Positions 1 through 7,163 of a stretch of DNA of 64,000 bases are shown piece by piece. The translations under genes were made by a program, and so were the position numbers. Below the pieces are notes generated by a model. It made no database searches and was not told where the DNA came from. It worked only from the letters and a program-made list of their open reading frames with translations. Position 1 is the first letter of the stretch. Each line of letters starts with the position of its first letter. The DNA comes from JBDTMT01 sp033764095 (lineage in GTDB: Bacteria; Desulfobacterota; Binatia; HRBIN30; CADEER01): positions 1 to 64,000 of the forward strand of contig JANRJF010000254.1 in NCBI GenBank assembly GCA_033764095.1, written 5' to 3'.

Positions 1-606
1 GACGAACAGGCCGTCGCGCGCCGCCGCCTTGCGCAGCGCCGCGAGCCACGCGTCGCGCACCGCCGGCGGCGCCGCCGGCGGCGCCGCGAGGTAGTGGAAT
101 CCGTCGACTCCGGGCCAGACGAACGGCACCTGCGCCAGGCCGGCCTCGAGGCGGCGCGGCGTCATGCCGTCGCCCAGGCTGGCGTCGTAGCGGTAGCCGA
201 GTCCGGCCAGGATGCGCGCCGTGTGTGGGCTGCGCGCCCCGCCCGGCGCGCGGAAGCCGCGCGGCGCGACGCCAGCGGCGGCGGTCAGCGCCGTCGTGGC
301 GCGGGCTGCCAGGTGCTGCTCGCTGTCGGGATCGAGTCGGCTCCACGTCTCGTGTGCCCAGCCGTGCATGCCGAGCTCGTGGCCGTTGGCGACGATGGCG
401 CGTACCGCCTCGGGGTGATGGAGGCCGTTCCAGCCCTCGACGAAGAACGTCGCGCGCACCGCCTGACGCTCGAGCAGGGCGAAGAGCGCGGGGTAGCCGA
501 CGGCCAGCGACGGCTCGGCGCCCGCCGGCAGCGGCGCGCTGCGCGACCCGCTGCCGATGTCGGCCGCTTCGCCCATGTTGTCGAAGGTGAAACAGGCGAT
601 GGCCAT
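1..606 (-). CDS. Polysaccharide deacetylase (NodB-like), 3' end cut by window edge
   Basis: The minus strand reads open from an ATG at 606 for 202 codons to the window edge without a stop, so the C-terminus is missing. The translation has the ladder of the NodB/carbohydrate esterase 4 family: an acidic strand FTFDN (residues 6-10), ATFFVEG (52-58), an HGWAH segment (81-85) supplying the metal-binding histidines, and RGFRAPGG (116-123). Family members remove acetyl groups from peptidoglycan, chitin-like polymers or lipid-linked sugars. There is no signal peptide, so this is more likely a cytoplasmic or PuuE-like member than a wall enzyme. It diverges from the glycosyltransferase at 667 across 60 bp, so the two may act on the same glycan. 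Family is clear; substrate is unknown. Confidence 0.8.
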   Translation of the reverse strand, partial: MAIACFTFDNMGEAADIGSGSRSAPLPAGAEPSLAVGYPALFALLERQAVRATFFVEGWNGLHHPEAVRAIVANGHELGMHGWAHETWSRLDPDSEQHLAARATTALTAAAGVAPRGFRAPGGARSPHTARILAGLGYRYDASLGDGMTPRRLEAGLAQVPFVWPGVDGFHYLAAPPAAPPAVRDAWLAALRKAAARDGLFV

Positions 607-666
607 CGCACCGTGTCTGTGCGCCGCCGCGTTGAATTCCGCAACCGGTGTGCGATCTCGACCGCT

Positions 667-1755
667 GTGACGACGGTGATCGCCTACGTCTCCGGGCACG
701 GCTTCGGCCACGCGGTGCGGGTGTGCGAGGTGCTGCGCGCGCTGCGCCGGCTGCGGCCCGAGGTGCGCGTGCAGGTGCGTTCGTCGCTGGCGCGCTGGTT
801 CTTCGCCTTCAACCTCGGTGCCGACGTCGATCACGCCGCCTGCCGGCTCGACGTCGGCGTGGTGCAGGCGGACAGCCTGGCGCTCGACCTGGCGGCGACG
901 CGCGCCGCGTATGCCGGGCTGGAGGCGCGGCGCGAGGCGGTGATTGCCGCCGAGCTGGCGGCGCTGGACGGGCTCGCCCCGCGCCTGGTGCTGGCCGATA
1001 TCCCGGCCCTGGCGTTTGCCGTCGCCGCACGTCTCGGCGTGCCCGGCGTGGCGATGGCCAACTTCTCCTGGGACTGGATCTACGCCGACTACGTCGATGC
1101 CGAGCCCGGCTTCGCGCCGCTGGTCGCGTGCCTGCGCGCCGACTATGCGCGCGCGACGCTGCTGCTGCGGCTGCCGCTGCACGGCGATCTGTCGGTCTTT
1201 CCGCGCATCCGCGATCTGCCGTTCGTCGCCCGCGCGGCGCAGGTGGCGGGCGCCGACGTGCGCGCGCGGCTGGCGTTGCCGCGCGACCGGCGCGTCGTGC
1301 TGATCTCGTTCGGCGGCCTCGGGCTCGACCTGGCGCGCGCGCCGGAGATCGACGGCGTGGCGTTCGTCTCCACCGGCGGGTCGGCGGTCGGCGGCGGGCC
1401 GGCCGGCTGCCGGGTCATCGGCCACGGCGAGATGACCGCCGCCGGCCTGCGCTACGAGGACCTGGTCGGCGCCGCCGACGCGGTGCTGACCAAGCCCGGC
1501 TACGGCATCGTCGCCGAGTGCATCGCCAACCGCACGCCGATCGTCTACACGCCGCGCGGCCGCTTCGCCGAGTATCCGCACCTGGTCGCCGGCATCCAGC
1601 GGCACCTCGCCCACGCCGAGATCGGCAACTCCGATCTGCTGTCGGGGCGCTGGGCTGCCGCGCTCGAGGCGGCGTGGGCGTCGCGCGCATTGGATCCGTC
1701 TCCGGCGGTCGACGGGGCCGAAGTGGCGGCGGCGGCGTTGAGCGATCTGTTCTGA
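667..1755 (+). CDS. GT-B fold glycosyltransferase-like protein
   Basis: 362 residues from a GTG at 667. The open frame runs further upstream, but that part lies on the antisense of the deacetylase and reads as Arg/Ala-rich noise. The true N-terminus TTVIAYVSGHGFGHAVR carries the GxGH loop (residues 10-15) typical of MurG-like and UDP-glycosyltransferase N-domains. The C-terminal domain has a SFGG strand and LTKPGYGIVAECIA (near 274-287), the usual donor-nucleotide region of GT-B enzymes, followed by YTPRGRFAEYPHL. Related proteins appear beside sugar kinases and in glycolipid or antibiotic glycosylation loci. The acceptor cannot be told from sequence. A 26-bp-arm hairpin directly follows the stop codon. 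Confidence 0.72.
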   Translation: MTTVIAYVSGHGFGHAVRVCEVLRALRRLRPEVRVQVRSSLARWFFAFNLGADVDHAACRLDVGVVQADSLALDLAATRAAYAGLEARREAVIAAELAALDGLAPRLVLADIPALAFAVAARLGVPGVAMANFSWDWIYADYVDAEPGFAPLVACLRADYARATLLLRLPLHGDLSVFPRIRDLPFVARAAQVAGADVRARLALPRDRRVVLISFGGLGLDLARAPEIDGVAFVSTGGSAVGGGPAGCRVIGHGEMTAAGLRYEDLVGAADAVLTKPGYGIVAECIANRTPIVYTPRGRFAEYPHLVAGIQRHLAHAEIGNSDLLSGRWAAALEAAWASRALDPSPAVDGAEVAAAALSDLF

Positions 1756-1810
1756 ACCACGACGACACCACGGCACAACGTACGACGTTGTGCCGTCGTG
1801 TCGTGGTGGT
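1756..1810. repeat. Long imperfect palindrome behind the glycosyltransferase
   Basis: Two 26-nt arms (1756-1781 and 1785-1810) around a 3-nt loop match at 24 of 26 positions. The element begins at the last base of the upstream TGA. There is no T run afterwards, so it is not a classical intrinsic terminator, though it could stop transcription or stabilise mRNA ends. Its CCACGACGACACCACGG arm resembles in style the CCACAGAG palindromes elsewhere in this window. Confidence 0.75.
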
Positions 1811-1846
1811 GAAGAAACGCTTGCGAGCACCACGCGTGCGCTGCTA

Positions 1847-1862
1847 CCAAACGCGCGTTTGG
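1847..1862. promoter_or_regulatory. PsrA-like operator, site 1
   Basis: A perfect 16-bp palindrome, CCAAACGCGCGTTTGG, ends 8 bp before the ATG of the LLM oxidoreductase. Its core CAAAC-N4-GTTTG fits the published PsrA (TetR-family, fatty-acid responsive) motif of G/CAAAC, 2-4 bases, GTTTG/C. Two more copies lie at 6357 and 9972, each in front of an acyl-CoA gene. Binding here would block the ribosome-binding region or initiation, so repression is the likely effect. Confidence 0.65.
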
Positions 1863-1870
1863 GAGGGCAC

Positions 1871-2959
1871 ATGGCGCGCGAGTTTGGCCTCTTCTACGAG
1901 ATTCCGGTGCCGCGGCCGTGGCACGAGCGCAGCGAGTACAACGCCTACCACGACGTGCTGCGGCAGGCGGTGCGCGGCGACGAGCTCGGCTTCTCGCACT
2001 TCTGGACCGTCGAGCATCACTTCCTCAGCGAGTTCTCGCACTGCTCGGCGCCCGAGGTGCTGTACGGCGCCGTCGCGGCGCGCACCAGGAACATCAAGAT
2101 CGGCCACGGCGTGCGGCTGCTGCCCTTTCCGTACAACCACCCGGTGCGCATCGCCGAGATGGCCGGCGCGCTCGACATCCTGTGCGACGGCCGCCTGGAG
2201 TTCGGCACCGGGCGCTCCTCGACGCGCGACGAGCTGGAAGGCTTCGGCATCGATCCGCTGGCGACCCGCGAGCTGTGGCAGGAAGGGCTGGAGATGGTCG
2301 TCGGCGCGTGGACCAACGACGTCTTCGAATGGCAGGGCAAGCGCTTCACCGTGCCGCCGCGGCGCGTGCACCCCAAGCCGATCCAGCAGCCGCATCCGCC
2401 GCTGTGGATGGCGACCAGCAGTCCGGCCGGCCACGAGGTCGCCGGCCAGGCCGGCCTCGGTCTCTTGTCGTTCACCATCGGCGTGCCGCCGGCCGAGCTC
2501 GCCTTCCGCATCGGCCTGTACCGCGAGGGCCTCAAGCAGGCGAAGCCGATCGGCAAGTTCGTCAACCCGCGCGCCGCGACGTTCACCATGGTGCACTGCG
2601 CCGAGACCAACGCCGAGGCGCGCAAGAACGCCGAGGAGTCGATCCTCTGGTACTTCAAGCGCAGCATCTCGCTGATCGCCGGCCTCGCCGCCTGGCAGGA
2701 GGGCAAGGAGCTCGGCAGCTACGAGTACACGCGCGCGCTGAAGGACATGAACCTGGAGACCTTCAGCTACGACCTGCTCGACGAGATGGACGCGATCATC
2801 GTCGGCGACCCCGACACCTGCATCCGCAAGGCGCGCGCCTACTTCGACACCGGCTGCGACCAGATCCTCTGCCTGATGCAGCCGTACAACATCGCCCCCG
2901 ACAAGGTGATGCGCTCGATCGAGTTGTTCGGGGAGCACGTCATCCCGGCGTTTCGGTAG
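1871..2959 (+). CDS. LLM-class flavin-dependent oxidoreductase (luciferase-like monooxygenase)
   Basis: 362 residues from ATG 1871, with GGGAGG just upstream. The chain has features of the bacterial luciferase-like TIM barrel: FGLFYEIPVP at the N-terminus, ELGFSHFWTVEHHF (residues 32-45), strand KIGHGVRLLPF, then LDILCDGRLEFGTGR (near 106-120), the usual 'sGGR..lGlG' equivalent. These enzymes use FMNH2 or F420H2 to oxygenate or reduce organic substrates. The neighbourhood of CoA-ligase, CoA-transferase, crotonase and acyl-CoA dehydrogenase suggests a role in degrading a carboxylic acid or terpenoid. Cofactor and substrate cannot be fixed from sequence. Expression is probably under the operator at 1847-1862. 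Confidence 0.88.
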   Translation: MAREFGLFYEIPVPRPWHERSEYNAYHDVLRQAVRGDELGFSHFWTVEHHFLSEFSHCSAPEVLYGAVAARTRNIKIGHGVRLLPFPYNHPVRIAEMAGALDILCDGRLEFGTGRSSTRDELEGFGIDPLATRELWQEGLEMVVGAWTNDVFEWQGKRFTVPPRRVHPKPIQQPHPPLWMATSSPAGHEVAGQAGLGLLSFTIGVPPAELAFRIGLYREGLKQAKPIGKFVNPRAATFTMVHCAETNAEARKNAEESILWYFKRSISLIAGLAAWQEGKELGSYEYTRALKDMNLETFSYDLLDEMDAIIVGDPDTCIRKARAYFDTGCDQILCLMQPYNIAPDKVMRSIELFGEHVIPAFR

Positions 2960-3025
2960 GCGGCCAGCGCCGCAACTGGACACGTCGGGCGATCCGCGGG
3001 CGATGCCGAATCCGCCGCGGTGGCC

Positions 3026-3059
3026 AATCGTATCTTGATTTCGTAACGCTGATACGATT
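3026..3059. promoter_or_regulatory. Inverted repeat upstream of crotonase-TetR pair
   Basis: Arms AATCGTATC (3026-3034) and GATACGATT (3051-3059) are perfect 9-bp complements separated by 16 bp, and end 25 bp before the crotonase ATG. The segment is much AT-richer than its surroundings. It could be the autoregulatory operator of the TetR protein encoded second in this two-gene unit, or of another regulator. Confidence 0.5.
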
Positions 3060-3083
3060 AGCTCGGACGCCAGGAGGCCAGCC

Positions 3084-3776
3084 ATGGACCAGCGCGTCAC
3101 GTATCGATTCGAGAACGGTATCGCCGAGATCGGCATGGACGACGGCAAGGCGAACGTGATCTCGCCGGCGATGATCGCCGAGCTGCACGCGGCGTTCGAT
3201 CGAGCGCAGGCAGACCGCGCGGTGGTGGTGCTGAGCGGGCGGCCCGGGGTCTTCTCGGGTGGCTTCGATCTCAACGTCCTGCGCGCCGGCAGCGACGAGT
3301 CGATCGGCATGGTGCGCGGCGGCTTCGAGCTCGCCGAGCGCATCCTGTCGTTCCCGCTGCCGGTGGTGATCGCCTGTACCGGGCACGCGGTGGCGATGGG
3401 GGTGTTCCTGTTGTTGTCGGGCGACTACCGCATCGGCGCCGGTGGACCGTACCGCATCACCGCCAACGAGGTGGCGATCGGCCTGACCATGCCGCTCGCG
3501 GCGGTGGAGATCCTGCGCCAGCGCCTGGCGCCATCGTACTTCAACCGCGCGGTCATGATCGCCGAGCCGTTCTGGCCGGGGACGGCGGTCGAGGCCGGCT
3601 TCCTCGACCGCGTCGTCGAACCCGGCGAGGTGCTGGCGGCGGCGCGCAACATCGCCGAGAGCCTGCGCGGTCTCGACATGTCGGCGCACGCGGCGACCAA
3701 GCTGCGGGCCCGCCAACCGACGCTGCGGGCGATCCGCGCCGGCATCGAAGCCGACTTCGCCGTGGCGCGCGCCTGA
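3084..3776 (+). CDS. Enoyl-CoA hydratase/isomerase family protein (crotonase fold)
   Basis: 230 residues from ATG 3084, preceded by the good ribosome site CAGGAGG. The crotonase oxyanion-hole segments are FSGGFDLNVL (57-66) and ACTGHAVAMGVFLL (97-110). E128, in the NEVAIGL segment, aligns with the first catalytic glutamate of enoyl-CoA hydratase. The position expected to hold the second glutamate (region 150-165, SYFNRAVMIAEPFW) does not clearly carry one, so isomerase or another crotonase chemistry is as likely as hydration. The protein is about 30 residues shorter than a typical hydratase. It is followed 3 bp later by the TetR gene, so the two are probably co-transcribed. Confidence 0.85.
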   Translation: MDQRVTYRFENGIAEIGMDDGKANVISPAMIAELHAAFDRAQADRAVVVLSGRPGVFSGGFDLNVLRAGSDESIGMVRGGFELAERILSFPLPVVIACTGHAVAMGVFLLLSGDYRIGAGGPYRITANEVAIGLTMPLAAVEILRQRLAPSYFNRAVMIAEPFWPGTAVEAGFLDRVVEPGEVLAAARNIAESLRGLDMSAHAATKLRARQPTLRAIRAGIEADFAVARA

Positions 3777-3779
3777 GTC

Positions 3780-4391
3780 GTGCCGCGCGCCAAGCTGCGT
3801 ACGCCGGAGCTGCGCGATCGCCTGCTGCAGGTGGCGATGCGCACGCTCGCGACGGACGGCGTCGAGGGCTTTACCACCCGCAAGGTGGCACAGCAGGCGG
3901 AGACCTCGCCGCCGGCGGTCTACGAGCTGTTCGGCGACCGTGCCGGCCTGGTGCGCGAGGTCTTCTTCGAGGGCTTCCGCCAACTGCGGCAGCGCTTCGA
4001 CCCGCTGCGCGACAGCGCCGATCCGCGCGCCGACCTGGTGCGCGTGATCGAGAGCTTCCGCGGTTTCGTGCGCCAGCAGCCGGTGCTGGCGGAGGTGATG
4101 TTCGCGCGCCCGTTTCGCGACTTCGATCCCGGCCCACTGGAGCAGGAGGCGGGCAGCGCGGTGCGGCTGTACATCGTCGGGCACGTGCAGCGCTGCATCG
4201 ACGCCGGGGTGTTGGTCGGCGACGCCACCGACATCGCGCACGTGCTGGTGGCGCTGACCCGCGGGCTGGCGGCGACCGAGCGCGCCGGCTGGCTGGGGCG
4301 CTCGCAGGTGTCGGTGGATCGGCGCTGGGGGCTGGCGTTCCGCGCCGTGCTCGACGGGCTCGCTAGCCCGCCATCGTCAGGCCGCCGCTGA
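3780..4391 (+). CDS. TetR/AcrR-family transcriptional regulator
   Basis: 203 residues from a GTG 3 bp behind the crotonase stop. Residues 9-57 form the TetR helix-turn-helix: RDRLLQVAMRTLATDGVEGF, then TTRKVAQQAETSPPAVYELFGDRAGLV. The C-terminal helical domain is ligand-binding and variable. Its place within an acyl-CoA gene island makes it the obvious candidate to bind either the AATCGTATC inverted repeat upstream of its own transcription unit or the three CAAACG-NN-CGTTTG palindromes nearby; the sequence alone does not decide which. Its last 29 bp overlap tail-to-tail with the SDR gene on the other strand. Confidence 0.88.
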   Translation: MPRAKLRTPELRDRLLQVAMRTLATDGVEGFTTRKVAQQAETSPPAVYELFGDRAGLVREVFFEGFRQLRQRFDPLRDSADPRADLVRVIESFRGFVRQQPVLAEVMFARPFRDFDPGPLEQEAGSAVRLYIVGHVQRCIDAGVLVGDATDIAHVLVALTRGLAATERAGWLGRSQVSVDRRWGLAFRAVLDGLASPPSSGRR

Positions 4392-5115
4392 CGCTCAACA
4401 CCTGGCCGGTGACGAAGTCGGCGTCGGGCGAAGCGAAGAAGGCGACCGCGGCGGCGATCTCCTGCGGCGTGCCGAGGCGGCGGAACGGCACCGCGCGGGT
4501 CATCGCGTCGATCACCTTGGCGCCCTGCGCGCCGGCGGTGATCTGGTCGAGCAGTGCCGTCTGCGTCGGGCCGGGGCAGACGACGTTCACCGTCACGCGG
4601 TGGCGTGCCAGCTCGCGCGCCATCGTCTTGGAGAAGGAGATGATGCCGCCCTTGCACGCGGCGTAGACCGCCTCGCCGCTGCTGCCGACGCGCGCCGCGT
4701 CGGAGCTGATGCTGACGATCTTGCCGTGCGTGGCGATCAGGTCGTCGAGCGCCGCGCGGGTGCAGTGGATCGGGCCTTTCAGGTTGATGGCGATCAGCCG
4801 GTCCCACAGCTCCGGCGCATTGTCGGCAAACGGCTCGAGGCGGTCCCAGCCGGCGTTGTTGACCAGCACCGCGATCGGCCCGAGGGCCGCGCGCGCCGCG
4901 GCGACGGCGGCGCGCACGGCGGCGAAGTCGGTGACGTCGCAGGCCACCACCTGGGCGGTGCCGGCGGCGGCGCGGATCGACGCCGCGGTCTCGGCCGCGC
5001 CGGCGGCGTCGATGTCGGCGATCGCCACCGCCAGGCCGTCGGCGGCGAGGCGTTGTGCGATGGCGCGACCGATGCCGCTGCCGGCGCCGGTGACGAAGGC
5101 GGCGCGCGTCGTCAT
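4363..5115 (-). CDS. SDR-family NAD(P)-dependent oxidoreductase
   Basis: 250 residues from ATG 5115; that ATG overlaps the stop of the CoA-transferase gene (ATGA), so translation is coupled. Classical short-chain dehydrogenase features: TGAGSGIG dinucleotide loop (9-16), NNAG (86-89), catalytic S138, Y151 and K155, and the CPGPTQT segment (180-186). D35 in the IADID strand favours NAD over NADP. Family members with this profile often act as 3-hydroxyacyl-CoA or cyclohexanol-type dehydrogenases. It forms an operon with the upstream class III CoA-transferase and converges on the TetR gene. Confidence 0.9.
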   Translation of the reverse strand: MTTRAAFVTGAGSGIGRAIAQRLAADGLAVAIADIDAAGAAETAASIRAAAGTAQVVACDVTDFAAVRAAVAAARAALGPIAVLVNNAGWDRLEPFADNAPELWDRLIAINLKGPIHCTRAALDDLIATHGKIVSISSDAARVGSSGEAVYAACKGGIISFSKTMARELARHRVTVNVVCPGPTQTALLDQITAGAQGAKVIDAMTRAVPFRRLGTPQEIAAAVAFFASPDADFVTGQVLSVSGGLTMAG

Positions 5116-6230
5116 ATCGTCCCCGCCTCGCGCAGGCGCGCGATCGCCGCGGCGTCGAAGCCGAGTCGGGTCAGCTCGGCGTCGGTGTCCTGGCCGAACA
5201 GCGGCGGCGGCGTGCGCGGCCCGGCCGGCGTGTCGGAGAGCTTGATCGGCGAGCCGAGCTGCACGCCGTGCGCGCCGCGCGCCAGCATGCCGCGATGGCG
5301 CACCTGCGGATCGTCGTAGACCTCGTCGAGCGTGCTGACCGGGCCGAAGCAGATCTCCATGTCGCCGAGCTCGGCCACCCAGTCGGCGAGACTCTTCTGC
5401 CGGAAGCGATCGCGGAAGAACGCCAGCATCTCCTCGCGGCGTCCCTCGTCGAACTGCGTGTCGATGAAATCGGGGCGGCCGAAATGCCGGCACAGCGTCG
5501 CCCAGAAATGCGATTCATAGGCGCCGACCGTCAACCAGCGCCCGTCGCTGGTCTCGTAGACGGTGTAGCAGGGGAAGCGGCCGGTGAGCTGCATGGCGCC
5601 GCGCTGCGGGTTCTGGCCGAGCTGGTGCATGAGCAGGTGGTAGACGTTCCAGAACACGGCGCCGTCCATCATTGCGATGTCGACCATCTGGCCGCGCCCG
5701 GTGTGTTGCCGCGCGACCACCGCGCTGACGATGCCGAGCGCCGCCATCAGCGAGCCGGCGCCGATGTCGGCGATCTGCACGCCGGGGATGATCGGCGGGC
5801 CGCCCTGCTCGCCGATGAAGTTCAGCACCCCGGCGAAGCCGAGATAGTTGACGTCGTGGCCGACGCGGTCGCGGTACGGGCCGGTCTGCCCGTAGCCGGA
5901 GATGGCGCAGTAGATCAGCCGCGGGTTGCGCGCCGAGAGCGCGGCGTAGTCGATGCCGAGCCGCGTCGTCACGCCGGGCCGGAAGCCCTCCAGCACCACA
6001 TCGGCCTCGTCCACCAGGCGCAGGAAGATCGCGCGCCCCTCGGCGGACTTCAGGTTGAGCGTCATGCTGCGCTTGTTGCGCGCCAGGAACGGAATCCCCA
6101 TGCCGAACGTGTCGGTCGGGCTGGTCACCACCAGCACGTCCATGCCGAGGTCGCCGAGCAGCGTCGAGCAGAACGGCCCCGGCAGTTGGCGGGAGAGGTC
6201 GAGCAGCTTGAGTCCATGCAGCGGCGTCAT
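5112..6230 (-). CDS. CaiB/BaiF class III CoA-transferase
   Basis: 372 residues. The N-terminus GLKLLDLSRQLPGPFCSTLLGDLG is typical of class III (formyl-CoA/carnitine-CoA type) transferases. FRPGV (83-87), AISGYGQTGPY (109-119) and D155 in VQIADIGAGS follow; D155 is the aspartate that forms the acyl-enzyme anhydride in this family. Such enzymes move CoA between organic acids in the cytoplasm without ATP. It is the first gene of an operon with the SDR at 4363. A CCACAGAG-type palindrome begins 17 bp upstream, and the operator at 6357 lies beyond it, so this promoter might share that control. Confidence 0.92.
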   Translation of the reverse strand: MTPLHGLKLLDLSRQLPGPFCSTLLGDLGMDVLVVTSPTDTFGMGIPFLARNKRSMTLNLKSAEGRAIFLRLVDEADVVLEGFRPGVTTRLGIDYAALSARNPRLIYCAISGYGQTGPYRDRVGHDVNYLGFAGVLNFIGEQGGPPIIPGVQIADIGAGSLMAALGIVSAVVARQHTGRGQMVDIAMMDGAVFWNVYHLLMHQLGQNPQRGAMQLTGRFPCYTVYETSDGRWLTVGAYESHFWATLCRHFGRPDFIDTQFDEGRREEMLAFFRDRFRQKSLADWVAELGDMEICFGPVSTLDEVYDDPQVRHRGMLARGAHGVQLGSPIKLSDTPAGPRTPPPLFGQDTDAELTRLGFDAAAIARLREAGTI

Positions 6231-6246
6231 GATCGGTCACGAAAAA

Positions 6247-6341
6247 CCACAGATGAACACGGAGCACCACAGAGCGCACGGAGGCGTGCATCACGAGTGC
6301 GAAGCCTCCGTGCGCTCCGTGGTGCTCTGTGTGTTCTGTGG
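6247..6341. repeat. CCACAGAG-type palindromic element, copy 1
   Basis: Left arm 6247-6285 (CCACAGATGAACACGGAGCA...) and right arm 6304-6341 are imperfect inverted complements around an 18-nt loop. The element fills most of the divergent gap between the CoA-transferase and the SDR at 6404. It shares the CCACAGA...ACACGGAG wording with the copies at 8676 and 12408. No transposase is present, so it looks like a non-autonomous or structural intergenic repeat. Confidence 0.85.
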
Positions 6342-6356
6342 GGAGCAGTTCAGTCC

Positions 6357-6370
6357 CAAACGCTCGTTTG
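6357..6370. promoter_or_regulatory. PsrA-like operator, site 2
   Basis: CAAACGCTCGTTTG is a palindrome with the same half-sites and 2-bp centre as the sites at 1847 and 9972. It lies 34 bp before the ATG of the SDR-ligase operon, in the divergent gap shared with the CoA-transferase gene. Confidence 0.65.
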
Positions 6371-6403
6371 TGATTCACCGGCGGGCTGGTTAGGGTGCGC
6401 CGC

Positions 6404-7159
6404 ATGCGATTCACCGATCGGGCGGTCTACATCACCGGCGCCGGCGCCGGACTGGGGCGGGCGACGGCGCAGTTGTTCGCCGCCGAGGGGGCGAAGGTCT
6501 TCGTCGTCGATCTCAACGGCGACGGCGTGGTGGAGACGGTGAACGGGATTCGCGCCGCCGGCGGCAACGCGCTCGGCGGCGTCGCCGACGTGAGTGACCT
6601 GGACTCGGTCGCCGCCTCGGTCGAGCACATGGTCGAGCAGTTCGGCGGCCTCAACCTGCTGGTCAACGTCGCCGGCGTCGGCAAGGCGGCGCGCTTCGAG
6701 GAGATCGACGAGCGCGAGTGGTCGCGGACGATGGCGGTCAACCTGAACGGCGTCTTCCACACCACCAAGGCGGCGCTGCCGCACCTGCTGGCACAGAAGG
6801 GCGGTGCGATCGTCAACGTCGCCTCGATCGCCGGCCTGCGCGGCCAGGCGTACTGCGCCGCCTACTGCGCGTCGAAGGCGGGGATGATCAACTTCACCCG
6901 CACCATCGCGCTCGAGTTCGCCAGCCGCGGCCTGCGCGCCAACTGCGTCGCGCCGGGCGGCATCCAGACCGACCTGATCGGCAACTTCATCCCGCGCGAG
7001 GACTTCGAGCCGCAGCTGATCGCCTACTACTCGCCGCCGCCGCCGGGCCGCCTGGCGAAGCCGGAGGATGTCGCCAACTCGATCGCCTTCCTGGCGTCGA
7101 GGGAGGCGCGCATGATCAACGGAGCGGTGCTGACCTGCGACGGCGGCACGTTGGCGTGA
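6404..7159 (+). CDS. SDR-family oxidoreductase
   Basis: 251 residues from ATG 6404; a GTG three codons upstream is a possible alternative start. Motifs: TGAGAGLG (11-18), D36 at the end of the second strand (VVDLNG, NAD preference), NVAG (88-91) in place of NNAG, catalytic S141, Y154 and K158, and the C-terminal CDGGTLA. It is followed 4 bp later by the acyl-CoA ligase gene, so the pair forms an operon that probably responds to the palindrome at 6357. The likely role is oxidation of a hydroxyacyl or alcohol intermediate in the same catabolic route. Exact substrate unknown. Confidence 0.9.
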   Translation: MRFTDRAVYITGAGAGLGRATAQLFAAEGAKVFVVDLNGDGVVETVNGIRAAGGNALGGVADVSDLDSVAASVEHMVEQFGGLNLLVNVAGVGKAARFEEIDEREWSRTMAVNLNGVFHTTKAALPHLLAQKGGAIVNVASIAGLRGQAYCAAYCASKAGMINFTRTIALEFASRGLRANCVAPGGIQTDLIGNFIPREDFEPQLIAYYSPPPPGRLAKPEDVANSIAFLASREARMINGAVLTCDGGTLA

Positions 7160-7163
7160 GCCC

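Noticed and set aside
94..666. N-terminal extension of the glycosyltransferase
   Set aside because: This part is antisense to the deacetylase and has no glycosyltransferase content; a GTG at 667 gives a normal N-terminus.
1844..3343. Long minus-strand frame across the LLM oxidoreductase and crotonase
   Set aside because: It is an out-of-frame shadow with no recognisable domain, and both plus-strand genes are clear.
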